Positions 12,001 through 22,053 are shown, counted from the first letter of the stretch. The stretch is 64,000 bases of DNA from Actinernus sp. WN-2022 (GCA_030867875.1 JAOWCC010000577.1:154248344-154312343); one strand, 5' to 3'. Notes: generated by a model not told the origin, from the letters alone. Translations and numbers: made by a program.

Positions 12001-15000
12001 GTTTTTTTGGCATTCTCCCATTGAAACAAAAACATGCCCCAATATGGATCATCCCCTGGACATCCAGGCAGTACTAGTCTCAAAATTGCAACCAATACAG
12101 ATATAGTCACCAATGCGAATGCAGAATGCAAATTAGAAATTCCGGTCAGCGGTCCGTATGTTATCCGATGGTGTAGTGGTTATCACGTCCGCCTTGAACG
12201 TGGGAGTCATTACCTTTGATATGAAAGATCTACAGTGATACTATGTGACATGTGCTCTAAGTTGTCATGGCTTCACCATTTTCACGAAACTCGTTTACCT
12301 GTGATTTTTTAGTCCTAAAACCCTGTCGTGTTCACTGACCGATTAGGGTATGTTTTATGGTTCGGGTTCGGGTTTATGTAGTTTATATGGTCAGAGGTTG
12401 GAGCTATTCCTGTATTTAGCTGCAAAATGATGTACAACTTAGAAACTAGTAAGGCAGCAAAGAGTATTCTAGCTTTGAATTTCTAAGTGCAATCAGCCAC
12501 ATTTCACATAGTATCACTGTAGATCTGTTATATCAAAGGTACTGAGTATGTAAAGGCATGAAAGAGAAATATATGACATACCGGTACTATGTGTGGTTCG
12601 CCGGGGGAGGACTCTAACCTTGGTCTCCCGCGTTCAAGGCAAAAGTCATAACCACTACACCATCGGAGAACCTACATGTATGGACCGCTGACTGGATTTT
12701 CTAAAACACCCCGCCGCAGCTCAAGAGACCTTTTCTCGGATAGAATGACATTTTGAAATATTTCTTTAATCAAAATTCTTTTTTACAACTGAAAATAGTA
12801 AAACTGTAACGTTTTGTAGAGATCTTCCATCCAAAGTAAGGATTTTTGCAAAGAAATCTATGAACAAGCGTTGTTATGGTAATTTGCAGTGTCTCCTAAA
12901 GAGAACCAAAGTTGAAAAACAATGTTTGCTCTAAAATGTTCCTTATGGATGTCCTAAGTCTAATCTATTGCTGTGGTTGTCTAAGTTGTAAATTATACAC
13001 TAGATGTCATTTATTGACCGAATTTCCTACAGGTCCATAAAACTTTGTTTGTTTTTTTCAGCCGAGGTTCTCTTTAAAATCCCATTATTGTAGCTCTCTC
13101 TGTGGCCTTGTGGGTTATCCAAGCCTACCATTATGCGTTTTTATCCATAATATCGTTGTTTTTTGTCATATTTATTGCAAGTCAAAATGTGTAAATAAGT
13201 AAATAAGTACAAACTTTAGCAAATCTTGCAATATTTCTTGACTGACCCCTCTGCATCCTCCCCCTCTGCATCCTCCCTCTCTGCACCCTCACCCCTTTGC
13301 ACCCTAGCCATCTCCCCCCTCTGGACCCTAGCTGTCTCCCCATCTGCACACTAGTCCCCTTTATGGCTTGTGCTATACTGGAAGAAAATCAATCCTCAAG
13401 TTTGTTGTAACTTTTTGTCTTTCCTCACAGGAAAGCGGAATTCCCTTGGTAGCGACAGACTGTTCCTTCGTGCAGGTCACACAGCCTTTGATTTCCTTAA
13501 AGGTCTGTACGAAGGAGGAGGAACACAAGAGGTATTTAATGGCTCTGCTGGGTTTTGTTGGGCTTGAAAGCCAGACGTTTTTTTTGTTGTTGTAGGTTTG
13601 GGTTACCTGTGTTATACACTACAGGTATACCAGAATGAATGAAGACTATTACGGTGTGTTAGATTGACCATATTCCAGAATAAAAATAGATGAAATAGTC
13701 TGGAAAATACTGGTTCGGGTACATTTTGCACTGTAAACTATATAACAAGCACTTGCTGACATGCATATGGCATTATGGCAAGATCTGTTTTCTCAAAACT
13801 ATTCAACATATCAATCTCAAAGTTTCGGTAATTACTGAGTGTGACTCTCTCTTTCGATTTATACAGTAACCCTGTACCGCTCGAGATCTGTATCCTGATT
13901 GCACCCATTATACTCAAGCTCTATTGTTTTCGTACTGCACGTTCTAAAGGTTAGGGTGTTTTGTATTGTTGGGAATTCAAAGCCAATGCTGTGGCTTGTT
14001 TCGAGCGGTACAGGATGGCCCGATTTATCAAGTCAGTTTGTTTATAGCTTGAAGTATGACATGCTAATGGCAAAATGTAAACAATAACGTCAGCTAAAAT
14101 TGGCCTATATAGTAACACTCATACCATGATGGGACTAGGGTATTCACTCTTGAACACCCGGCAGAGCTAACAGTAATTGAGGCCGTTTTTGTTGGTTTCT
14201 CTTTTGGTGTGGCCCATCCTCGGATACATAGAAGCAGCGAGCAACAGGGAAGGAACTTCCTTTATTTTTCGTAACCCCTTCCCCTTGGAAACCGAGGATG
14301 GGTGTGGCAAAACATTTAACACCTTCAATGGTAGCAGTATTTAATACTAATACCAGTTGCTTCTCCTCTAGCCATTAGAACTTGTCACAGACCTCTCGCA
14401 GGGCATGTCTGGGAATGTCCAGCCAGAAAAAGATAGGCCCATTGTTCCAGACACGTGAGTATCTTTGAATACAGTGAAACGCTGTCTAAAGAAATAGGAC
14501 CATGAAGGCGAGGGAATATTACAGGGAAAACTAATTATATTGCTAGTTAATAGTCATTATACCTAATATACCGTGCTGCTTTATGCCCTCGTTTCCCGTT
14601 GTAATCAACCAATCAGAATTTATGTGTATTTGACTACCCAGGAATACCTTTACTGACTTACTGGTGTGTAATCGTTTGTCCTCTCAACAGCACAATACCG
14701 TCTCCTGTGACAAACCTTCATGACTTGAGAGACAACAAAACGATCGGGTAAGCTCTCATACCGTAATTCCTCGAGTATCTCCCCAACTACGCATTTGTCT
14801 GGAGAAGTGGATGAAGAACGACCTTGTCATTTGTTTATTTGCTCATCGTTTTTGTTCGTTTTACAGCGTTCTCTTTCAGGACCCAGTGTTTCCCGAAGGG
14901 CATGTCTTCAAAACAGCATTGCTCCCTAATGCAACGTAAGTGTGATGTGATGTTCTACAATGGATCTTTTGGGTTAATAACCTATTGTACGATGGAGAAT

Positions 15001-18000
15001 GAGTAGCACATTTCTTGATTGGAGAAGGACTCCTTTTGACAAGGGAACCCAAATCTTCGGTCAGATTTTCAATGGAGGCCAAAACAGTATCACTCTAACC
15101 CCCTCCATCTCTGCTACGCATGCTAAAACAGAATAACCCTAACCCCCTCCATCTCCACTACGTATGCTAAAACAGAATAACCCTAACCCCCTCCATCTCC
15201 ACTACGTATGCTAAAACTGAATAACCCTAACCCCCTCCATCTCCACTACGTATGCTAAAACAGAATAACCCTAACCCCCTCCATCTCCGCTACGTATCCT
15301 AAAACAGAATAACCCTGACCCTCTCCATCTCTGCTACGTATGCTAAAACAGAATAACCCTAACCCCCTCCATCACCACTACGTATGCTAAAACAGAATAA
15401 CCCTAACCCCCTCCATCTCCACTACGTTTGCTAAAACAGAATAACCCTAACCCACTCCATCTCTGCTACGTATGCTAAAACAGAATAACCCTAACCCCCT
15501 CCATCTCTGCTACGTATCCTAAAACAGAATAACCCTAACCCTCTCCATCTCCGCTACATATGCTAAAACAGAATAACCCTAACCCCCTCCATCTCTGCTA
15601 CGTATGCTAAAACAGAATAACCCTAACCCCCTCCATCTCCACTACGTATGCTAAAACAGAATAACCCTAACCCCCTCCATCTCCGCTACATATGCTAAAA
15701 CAGAATAACCCTCCTCCATCTCCGCTACGCATGCTAAAACATTTTTTTGCTGTTTCATCAGCCTTTCTTAGCTCATTGCCTTTCGATGAAGTAAGAACCT
15801 GAGTGTTTCTGCAGTGTAAGAACCTAGTTTCTCTCTTACTGATTCCCGCTTCTTGCTCTCTTGTTTATGGATATTAAAATCAATCCTCTACATGATATGA
15901 TGTAATGTTATTTGTACTCCAGCGCTGCTCCTCGTGTTCTTAAGCCTGAAGGTTTCGGTGATAACAAGCCCTGGAGACCTGTGATCGGCATGAACACCAA
16001 CAGGAGATCCTACGCCTCGATACCACCGGCAGGACATCGCATGCTCAAGTAAGAAAAACATGCATTATTGATAGATTCCGTATTTCCGCATGCTTCGTTA
16101 CCCTGGGCCCAATCGAAGTCAAACTCCATACATGCGCAACACCATGACGTAGCCTCTTTGAGAATTTCATGTTTCGCTTTTATATGTCATCATCGCCGCT
16201 ATCTTGGTTGACGTTAACAAGATATGCCTCTTGTTAGGTCATCCAACATGGCTGTCGCGTCTTTGTCATTTGCACTGTTGTAAATAAATTTTGCGCAACT
16301 AATGAAACAAAGTACTTAAGAGATTTCTGAGTATCTTCCATCAACAAAATACACATTTCATAAACGTTGGTCCTGACTTAGCCGAAAACTTTCCCAAACA
16401 GAAGATAATCCAACAAAATATATCAATAAATCATTCCAAAACAGTTTTATGTTCCGATCCATCAACATAGATGATAATGAATTTAAAACTAAACAAGTCC
16501 TGCGTTCGAGTTCCCCAAAGATGTACACTGGTATAATCAACTAAGGTCGATTAAGGTATGTTAACCGCCGTGGGGAGCGAGTAGCAGCTGACGTTTCGAG
16601 CGCTACCCTTCGTCAGAGCGAAAGCGGGAATTGTGGGTGGGGAACCGGTTAATAAAGTGTTGAGTGCACGATTACCGCTGAGGAAACACGTACTCATCAA
16701 TTAGAATCAAAGGAAATTGCGCCAATAATAGAAATGCTAATAGCTGTACAGCAACAATAAAGAGTGTTGATGAGTAAACTAAGGAAACATGCTGATCTAA
16801 GTGTGAGTGAATACGTTAATTCTGAAATTAAATGAACGAAAAGCGTTCATTAATACCGTGAGGTGCCAAAGTGCCTAATTTGAAAATAGAATTCTGTTCT
16901 TAGCGTTTACGGGTGTCGGTAGTACCTCGATGAAGAGAAATGCCGCATATAGTGATGTGATTAATACAATGGCCAGGCGAGCTACGGATTTGGCGAGATC
17001 CTTACTGTTAGTTCTAACATCTAGCAAGTGTTCGCGGAATCGATCTCCTAATCTTCGCCCTGTTTCTCCGATGTAGAGTTTGTTACAAAGTGTGCAGGTG
17101 ATACAATAAATAACATTACTGGAAGTACAATCAAAATGATCAGTGACTTTATGAGAGCCTTTAGGTCCTGAAATAAGTGTCGTAGTTTTAGTATAAGAAC
17201 ATCGTGTCCTAGAACATTTAAAAGTGTCGTAAGGCTGTAGTGATCCTTTGACTAGGGAATCAAGGAGATTCTTGTCACGTTTGAAGGAAAGGAGAGGAGG
17301 CTGCGGGAAAATAGAGGCGGTCTCTGGATCATTTGGTTTTCGAAGTGGTCACTCCACTGCCCAAGCAATAACCGAAATTACGGAAAATCTGAGAAAGGCC
17401 GTTGACAACAATCTATACACCTGTGGAGTATTCCTAGATTTCTCGAAAGCGTTTGACACAGTCAGCTTAGAATTTGGTTTTATTTATGATATCCCCCAGT
17501 TTTACATTAATGTTTTTTTTTTACATAGCCGAAGCCAGAGGCTTATTTGGCAGTAGTGTCGGGTCAGAAGTAAATTTACAAATGTAGTCAGAAATTCTTG
17601 TTATTAGAAGGATAGATAAATTTAGCAAATTACATAGTTTCTATAAATTAGGTTTCTATTACTATAAATTTGGTTGATAGAATAAATTAAAGAATAAATG
17701 CGAGTCAGATATTAATTAATTAAGATATATTTACTTACTAATAATCCCTTAGAGAGAGAGGTAATAATTCTTTAATATAGTTTTATAATTATAGATTTTC
17801 ATAGAGTTACGAAGTGCTAGTGGAATTGAATTCCATATTTTAGGACCTTGTGATCGAATTGAAAATGAGTATTTATGAAAAGTAAAATGAAGATCGTATT
17901 TCTGTCTGGTATTATGATGGTGAATTGTAATATTTAGATAAAATAGTAAAGATATGGGTTGAGGTAGAACATTATTAACATGTTGAAAAACGAAGCAACA

Positions 18001-20611
18001 CACTTGATAGTTATAAATATCAAATATAGTTAGAATATTTAACTGTTTGACTAGTGGATTAGAATGTGCGAGTGGAGGAGAGTGAGTTATAATACGAGCA
18101 ACTTTTTTTTGACAAAGTAATAATGGTTGTAGGTGTGACTTATAGGTTGCTGCCCAGATTAAAGTACAGTATTGTAAGTATGGCAAAACAAGTGAGCTAT
18201 ATAAAACGGAGAGAGTGACTTTTCCAAAAAAATGTCGAGATTTTGATATAATTCCAATTGTTTTAGAAATTTTGGAAGTAATAGTTTGAATATGAGCAGT
18301 CCAGGATAGGTGTTGGTGAATGATGATACCTAGGAATTTAGTCTGTGGAGTCCTGTTAATTTTACACCCATTAATCTGAATATTAAGATCATCGAGATTA
18401 ACTTTTTTTTTACTAGGATGGAAAAATATATATTTAGTTTTATCTGGGTGAAGAGAGAGTTTATTAGCATTAAACCATTTAAGAACTTTCTCAAGTTCAT
18501 GGTTCATAAAATTGAAAAGTGATTGAATATCATTGCCACTGAAGAATATGTTAGTCAATCACAACATCCTTCTAAAAAAAATAGAGGCTTATGGGATTTG
18601 GGGGGTACCACTGAAATGGTTTCAGAACAACTTCACAAACAGGCAACAATACGTAGCTTTGGGGAATTTTGAATCAATAATGCAAATAATGATCTGTGGT
18701 ATTCCCCAACTGGCAGCTCGCTAGGACCACTTTTATTTTTGTTATATATCAATGATTTTCCAAGACTTTGGCTATCAAAATATTTACAGACGACACAAAT
18801 GTCTTCGCTTCAGCAAGAGACCTAAAAACCCTTGAATCCTTAGTTATAGTTAACTCAGAGCTCGAAAAGGTCAAAGAAAGGTGCGACATAAACAAATGAT
18901 TAATAATAATAAAAAAACTAATTTTGATTGTAAAATCTCCAAGAAAGAAGGATATGAATGTTAATATACAAATCCGCAATTCGAATGGTGCGACATGCCA
19001 TTAATTTGGACAGGAAAGACCACATCAAATACTTAGGGGTAATGATCGATAATACTATATCTTGGAAGTACCACACACATATCCCAAAACACTGGAATAA
19101 TTTTTAAATTAAGACTGGGCACTAGTCAGCCCCAGGAGCTCCCGTGAAGGCCACTATCTTCGCCTGTATCACGAAAGGCTTAGAAATAAGCAAATATTGG
19201 CATGCCGGAGTCGGGACTACCAGGAATTTTCTATGGACTAATAAATGTTCAGCTCTACTAGTCCCAGGACCAGTGATTAAAAAAGTTAAGGTCGAGCACT
19301 ATCCATTTATAGTTAGACCCAAAATACTGGGGGCTAACTCGATAACTTTATGGTTTACTTAGCTCCCAGGCTCAAGTGTCAATTGAATATATTTTGTAAT
19401 TGACCAGTGCTATTATTATTTGTATATACGTTTATGTGTGTATTAAGTATCTCTATCTGTGTAATGAGCATAATAAAGAATTGAATTGAATCCCTTGGGA
19501 TAGAAAGGCAAACATTGTATTTTGATAGAAACAAAATTATTGCTGAAATAGGAAACATAGTCAATGCCAGTAGACCCGACCTCAAACCTTTACTCCAGCA
19601 ATGAAAGTATAGCGACCGCGTAGCTGGGAAATAATTCTTACATGCAGGTTATAACAGGTTGTAAATAATAAAATAAACATGTTTTTCTCACTCATGACAG
19701 CTACCACTCAAACGACAGACAGCAAGCTTCGGGGCCGCCGAGTCTCATGGGAACCCCGCGTTCACGGTTCAGTGGAGGTGGTAACCAAAACGACCCTAGA
19801 CGGGGTAACTACGGGGCAAGTTATGATCCTCGAAGAAACAGCTATGGAGCGAGTAACAACTACTCACAGGGTCCTCGCCGTGATAGCCAAGGCAACAGTA
19901 GCTATGGCAACAGAAATACCTACCAGCAGGGGTATGGTAACCAGTCGTACGGTTATGGACAAAACCAGTTGCCTCAGGGAGGTAGCGCCCGTGGTGGTTA
20001 CCCAGGGCAACAAACACGTGACCCACGACGTCAAGAGCAGCAATCCAACCAATCAAATCCACCCGACGTAAGTCGATGGTTATTTTAATACAATACACTA
20101 ACTTATACACGATTTGAATTAAAGCAATCCCGCTTGTGGGGTCGTGTGTAACATACAAGAAAGTAGAATAAATAAATTAACAACTGAATTAACTGATGGG
20201 CTACATATATCTATACTATAAATACCGAACTAACTGATGGGCTATATATATATATCGATACATACATACATATATATATATAGTTTATATATATATATAT
20301 ATATAGTTTATATATATATATATAGTTTATTAAACGACTTCAAAAACATTCACATGTAAAGAGGGTAAATAGACCTTTTTCAGTTATTTTGGCGATACGA
20401 CTTATTTTGGCCGAGAAAATCCAAGCTAAACGTTTATGTAAATTAGGATGAAATTTTATCAGATATAAAATGTCAGTCATTGATTTCCTTTGTTTTGGAA
20501 TCATTAATTATTCATGAGTTTTTGAACTACTGCTTATAAACTGAGAGCATAGCTCTAATGATATTAATAAAATATGTATTCTGTATTTCCTCTCAGTCTG
20601 GAAATTGTTGA
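100..20611 (+). CDS. XRN2: 5'-3' exoribonuclease 2 (Rat1/XRN2), 3' part of a spliced gene
   Basis: Nuclear 5'-3' exoribonuclease that degrades the downstream RNA after poly(A) cleavage (torpedo termination) and trims rRNA and snoRNA. The catalytic N-terminal half is upstream of the window. Exons read from GT-AG sites with a continuous frame: 100-249, 2550-2600, 3028-3125, 4620-4713, 7791-7949, 9868-9957, 10532-10604, 11787-11870, 13431-13531, 14372-14454, 14691-14747, 14867-14935, 15923-16048, 19701-20067. Diagnostic segments are [65 protein letters not shown] and [14 protein letters not shown], all conserved in animal XRN2. The linker before them is rich in S, P, D and Q. The last large exon is a G/Y/N/Q/R-rich tail with repeated DPRR motifs, as at the C-terminus of animal XRN2. 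The end is ambiguous. Reading through 20067 gives a stop at 20086-20088 with an AATAAA near 20167. Splicing from 20068 to an acceptor at 20595-20596 gives a stop at 20609-20611. About 530 codons lie in the window. Confidence 0.96.
1090..1395 (-). mobile_element. LINE fragment (C-terminal end of reverse-transcriptase ORF)
   Basis: Read on the minus strand, this encodes the tail typical of CR1/L2-like LINE ORF2 proteins. It has [11 protein letters not shown] followed by HSYNTRLAS, then a [14 protein letters not shown] stretch, and after a frameshift [20 protein letters not shown]. Such elements end with the H-x-YNTR motif and a short basic tail. The frameshift and 5' truncation mark it as dead. 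Clade assignment is tentative. Confidence 0.7.
1836..2485. repeat. Long fold-back (palindromic) MITE-like element
   Basis: The left arm contains TGTAAATTGTACACCA, ATTTATGGACTGATTTTCC and later CCACTACCAAATTGAAAAAA. The right arm has the reverse complements in mirror order, ending TGGTGTACAATTTT at about 2471-2484. The centre (about 2116-2225) is a near-perfect hairpin with arms of roughly 50 bp. The terminal block recurs as single arms near 12986-13045 and 23948-24010, so this is a dispersed family. Confidence 0.8.
3143..3348. repeat. Palindromic MITE, copy 1 (second copy at 42679-42888)
   Basis: It begins TTATTACCAT followed by a GAAGTGCGACC block. It ends with the complementary block GGGTCACACTTCAACG and ATGGTAATAA. 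It starts 17 bp downstream of the XRN2 splice donor at 3126. A diverged copy with the same ends and length lies in the NUSAP1 intron at 42679-42888. Confidence 0.8.
3599..3749. repeat. Short inverted-repeat element
   Basis: Ends are GCAGGGCTGTCAATAA and TTATTGACAGCCCTGCC, a 16-bp terminal inverted repeat bounding about 150 bp inside an XRN2 intron. No coding content. Confidence 0.7.
5553..6242. repeat. Tandem repeat of about 220 bp inside element E1
   Basis: Units start with TTCATATGTATGTCGATTGG at 5771 and a close copy at 5991, with a partial third at 6214 and a more diverged unit from about 5553. The full units are about 220 and 223 bp and share a block around GGAGATTTCGTACAGTTTAGC. Overlapping reading frames here are by-products of the duplication. 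Confidence 0.8.
6400..6558 (-). CDS. Short coding-looking fragment inside element E1, unknown
   Basis: A minus-strand frame of 52 codons runs from ATG at 6558 to TAA at 6400-6402. It contains the basic/aromatic stretch [20 protein letters not shown] and then [12 protein letters not shown]. The composition looks more like protein than the surrounding DNA, and the strand agrees with the sense direction inferred for the element. I do not recognise the family. It could be a captured exon, part of the element's own gene, or chance. Confidence 0.35.
   Translation of the reverse strand: MLTGGRPLLSPLNTAAEKRKKLEAFWHSNQKRRGFGCPVEFTKHMETFQVIL
7123..7511. mobile_element. TTAA-flanked MITE (piggyBac-like target site), copy 1
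   Basis: Ends are TTAAAGTGCATACGAGCCC and GGGCTCATAAGCACTTTAA, so the inverted repeats abut TTAA on both sides. A second copy with nearly the same ends is at 23126-23547. TTAA target duplication is the hallmark of the piggyBac superfamily; the superfamily call is inference. Confidence 0.75.
8175..8706. repeat. Fold-back element with arms of about 180 bp
   Basis: The left arm includes TGCAATTTTTATACCTATGA, AAGAAAGTTTTTGGTTTACG, TTACCTTTCCTGACCCATGA and GGTCGATTCCCCGGG. The right arm repeats these in inverted order, ending at about 8706. The spacer between the arms is about 160 bp. It lies in an XRN2 intron. Confidence 0.8.
8876..9105 (+). mobile_element. tRNA-derived SINE, family A
   Basis: The head contains TGGTGCAGTGGTTAAGCG, a Pol III A-box-like sequence, and about 40 bp later GATTTGATTCCCG, a B-box-like sequence. 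The body follows: GAGTTTGTTGGTATCTCC, TTCCAATTTGATGTGTGG, TTTGATCAGCCCCTATGG, TTTCAGGTCTCGATAGAA. The same body is found at 21521-21778 (minus) and, truncated, at 55028-55133 (plus). Confidence 0.85.
9478..9790. repeat. Diverged palindromic element related to 35812-36033
   Basis: The right arm TGTGATTGGTTCTCGTTGTC-TAA-TGGCCCC...GTAGTCGCACAG matches the element at 35812-36033. The left arm GGGGCCACTAAGACAAAGAC is decayed. It sits just before the XRN2 exon at 9868. Confidence 0.55.
10858..10915. repeat. Trinucleotide-rich microsatellite
   Basis: Run of GATGAT, ACGACGACAACG, GATGATGG and GCAGCAGCAGC motifs followed by an AT-rich tail, in an XRN2 intron. Confidence 0.8.
12141..12697. mobile_element. 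Fold-back element whose two arms each contain a tRNA-like segment
   Basis: The left arm reads TCCGGTCAGCGGTCCGTATG, then CCGATGGTGTAGTGGTTATC and CGCCTTGAACGTGGGAG. The right arm is the mirror image: CTCCCGCGTTCAAGGC, ATAACCACTACACCATCGG, ATGGACCGCTGACTGG. Inner inverted repeats GATCTACAGTGATACTATGT and ACATAGTATCACTGTAGATC confirm the palindrome. TGGTGTAGTGGTTAT resembles a tRNA D-arm/A box, and the right arm read in reverse (12671-12594) is tRNA-length with a weak B box. No intact tRNA gene is claimed. Confidence 0.75.
13245..13350. repeat. C-rich degenerate short tandem repeat
   Basis: Several imperfect copies of a CCCTCTGCATCCT-like unit of about 13-25 bp, just upstream of the XRN2 exon at 13431. 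Confidence 0.75.
13871..14014. repeat. Small inverted-repeat element
   Basis: Terminal repeats CCTGTACCGCTCGA and TCGAGCGGTACAGG bound about 145 bp of intronic sequence. No coding content. Confidence 0.65.
15080..15740. repeat. 44-bp minisatellite, about 15 copies, in an XRN2 intron
   Basis: The unit measured from 15121 to 15165 is 44 bp: TGCTAAAACAGAATAACCCT, then AACCCCCTCCATCTCCACTA and CGTA. Copies differ at a few positions (CTCCACTACG/CTCTGCTACG, TATGC/TATCC). Each unit carries ACCCTAACCCC, resembling telomeric CCCTAA. It fills most of the intron between the exons ending at 14935 and starting at 15923. Confidence 0.95.
16556..17300 (-). mobile_element. Penelope-like retroelement fragment with GIY-YIG endonuclease
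   Basis: On the minus strand the translation includes [20 protein letters not shown], then [36 protein letters not shown] and, after a frameshift near 16970, [16 protein letters not shown] with a stop at 16900-16902. IYCITC...[10 protein letters not shown]...REH is the GIY-YIG endonuclease found at the C-terminus of Penelope-like reverse transcriptases, with the Cys-rich linker before it. The 3' end (about 16560-16650) has the GACGTTTCGAGCGCTACCCT segment followed by CTTCGTCAGAGCGAAA. It is truncated and frameshifted, hence inactive. Confidence 0.8.
17326..19497 (+). mobile_element. LINE fragment (reverse transcriptase), split by a nested LINE
   Basis: The plus strand encodes [20 protein letters not shown] and [11 protein letters not shown] up to 17463. 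It resumes after the nested insertion with [13 protein letters not shown] (from about 18556), [19 protein letters not shown], a frameshifted [12 protein letters not shown], and [20 protein letters not shown], the FADDT catalytic box with A replaced by T. AATAAAGAATTGAATTGAAT at about 19469-19488 is a typical CR1/Rex-type 3' end. Stops and frameshifts show it is dead. Confidence 0.85.
17465..18552 (-). mobile_element. 5'-truncated LINE inserted antisense into another LINE
   Basis: A minus-strand frame open from the insertion junction to the stop at 17749 encodes the C-terminal part of a LINE reverse transcriptase. It starts at the residues after the YADD box (TNIFFSGND) and continues [65 protein letters not shown] and GPKIWNSIP. 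There is no internal stop in about 265 codons, so it is younger than its host LINE. AGTCA at 17460-17464 and 18553-18557 is a candidate 5-bp target duplication. Confidence 0.85.
20240..20330. repeat. (TA)n microsatellite
   Basis: Runs of TATATATA separated by TAGTTTA units, within or just beyond the 3' end of XRN2 depending on the last-exon choice. Confidence 0.9.
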
Positions 20612-21454
20612 TGTGTACAAATTTGTTCATGTTTGAAACAAAGTATGAGATCGTTTTGCTGTCCGTTTGGAATGCGTGTAAAAATGCGTGAAAAAATGCG
20701 AGTACGCACTGTTCTCAAAAAAGCAGAACATAGATATCGATTAACTGCCCACAGTTTTTTGAGGATGTTACTGGTGAGGATGTTACGCCAAGTGCGACTG
20801 ACGCAATACCTTTTTCTTCACAGGATAATCGCCGTCATTCCTATCCACTGTCGAACAACCGTTACAAACCGTATTGAGCTGAATACCTGCAGGTCCTATT
20901 TTGCTTGAACCAAAAACAAACATCGAAAACTGCAAACACCAGAAAGAACAGGAAAAGAAAGACTGTTCAGTCCCGCAGATACTCCTGGTGGCTGCACTTT
21001 ACGGATTTCACTCTGCTGTACAGTTAGTGTATTAGGAAGAATTATGGTGTAGGATGAGCAGTTTGCGATAATTGTAGTGATCTTAAATAGTGCACTGCCC
21101 GGTGGACAACATATGATTGTTGAAGACTTCCTACAACATTCGTTTTTATTTGATAAAGTTCCTCGTATCTGCCCTCAGTGGTGGCTGCTGATTTAACCGC
21201 AAAGTTTTCGAGAAAATAAAATACCCTTTTGACCACTAAGCGATCATTAGGAGAGACACTTTGAAAAAGCAAGTTTACAATTTTAAATTGTCTCCCTTGA
21301 AAATGGTCGGTTGTTATTATTGGAAACGAACATCGACCCAGCCTAGACTCGTGTAGAGGATCATGGTTAAACCAACATGCCACCGACTTAGTAAAATGGC
21401 CAAGCGTAACTACTTTATTTAACGTTATAAATATAATATTGACCTTATTCGTTA

Positions 21455-21867
21455 AGCCCCGGTCAAACAAGCACGAGAGCGCATGAGAGTTCAAACTCTC
21501 ACTCTCGTTTGACGCAACACACTGCATTTCTAACGGGACCTGAAACAACCATAGAGGCTGATCAAAGCCAGGACCCGGCTAAACCACAGATTGAGTTGGA
21601 ATTTAGCGGATTTTTTTTTTGTTGTGGGAGTAAAACCGGCGAACCCGGAGAAAAACCCTCGGAGCAAGGGCGAGATACCAACAAACTCAACTCACATATG
21701 GCGCCGCGTCCGGGTATCGAACCTGGGCCACAGAGGTGAGAGGCGAAGAGTTGAACCACTGCGCCACCCCGGCGCCCCAAAAACTCTTATCGGATTTGAA
21801 TCTGTTCGAGTTTTCATGAGAGTTTGCTTCGAGTCTCCTGCGCTCTCATACTCGTTTGACCGGGCTG
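21455..21867. mobile_element. Inverted-repeat element interrupted by a SINE
   Basis: The left end AGCCCCGGTCAAACAAGCAC and the right end CTCGTTTGACCGGGCT are inverted repeats. Inner blocks GAGAGTTCAAACTCTC and CATGAGAGTTTGCTTCGAG are also related. The interior between about 21521 and 21778 is a family A SINE, so the SINE inserted into the older element. Confidence 0.7.
21521..21778 (-). mobile_element. tRNA-derived SINE, family A, minus strand
   Basis: On the minus strand it starts GGGGTGGCGCAGTGGTTCAA (A-box-like), then CCCAGGTTCGATACCCGGAC (B box GGTTCGATACC), then GAGTTTGTTGGTATCTCGCC, an A-rich linker, and the body TTTGATCAGCCTCTATGG and TTTCAGGTCCCGTTAGAAAT. It is a good match in order and content to 8876-9105. 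Confidence 0.88.
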
Positions 21868-21926
21868 CATAATAGTCGATTAGAGTTGAAGAAAACTCTC
21901 ATTCAACTCTAACCGGGGCTTGCATC

Positions 21927-22053
21927 AAAGCGAGGCCAGTTGTCAGGAAGAGAGAATAATCTACACGATGGCGGAAAATAATGTTCATAATCGTTATGAC
22001 GCAAAACAAAACAACATCCAATGTCGCGATCTTTGGGACAACTGGCCTCGCTC
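21927..22053. repeat. Short fold-back element
   Basis: AAAGCGAGGCCAGTTGTC and GACAACTGGCCTCGCT are inverted repeats separated by about 90 bp. Confidence 0.7.

Noticed and set aside
12594..12671. tRNA gene on the minus strand
   Set aside because: Length and D-arm resemble a tRNA, but the T-arm/B box is poor and the sequence is part of a palindromic element.
15080..15740. Regular 44-bp repeats considered as a CRISPR-like array
   Set aside because: Units are contiguous with no unique spacers and lie in a eukaryotic intron; it is a minisatellite.
19492..19600. Short plus-strand stretch reading [20 protein letters not shown] before a stop
   Set aside because: It looks coding-like but is only about 36 codons, lies beyond the LINE 3' end and matches nothing I recognise. 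It is probably another retroelement scrap.
21042..21548. 168-codon minus-strand frame
   Set aside because: It begins inside a SINE and crosses the end of an inverted-repeat element, with no recognisable motif. Treated as chance.
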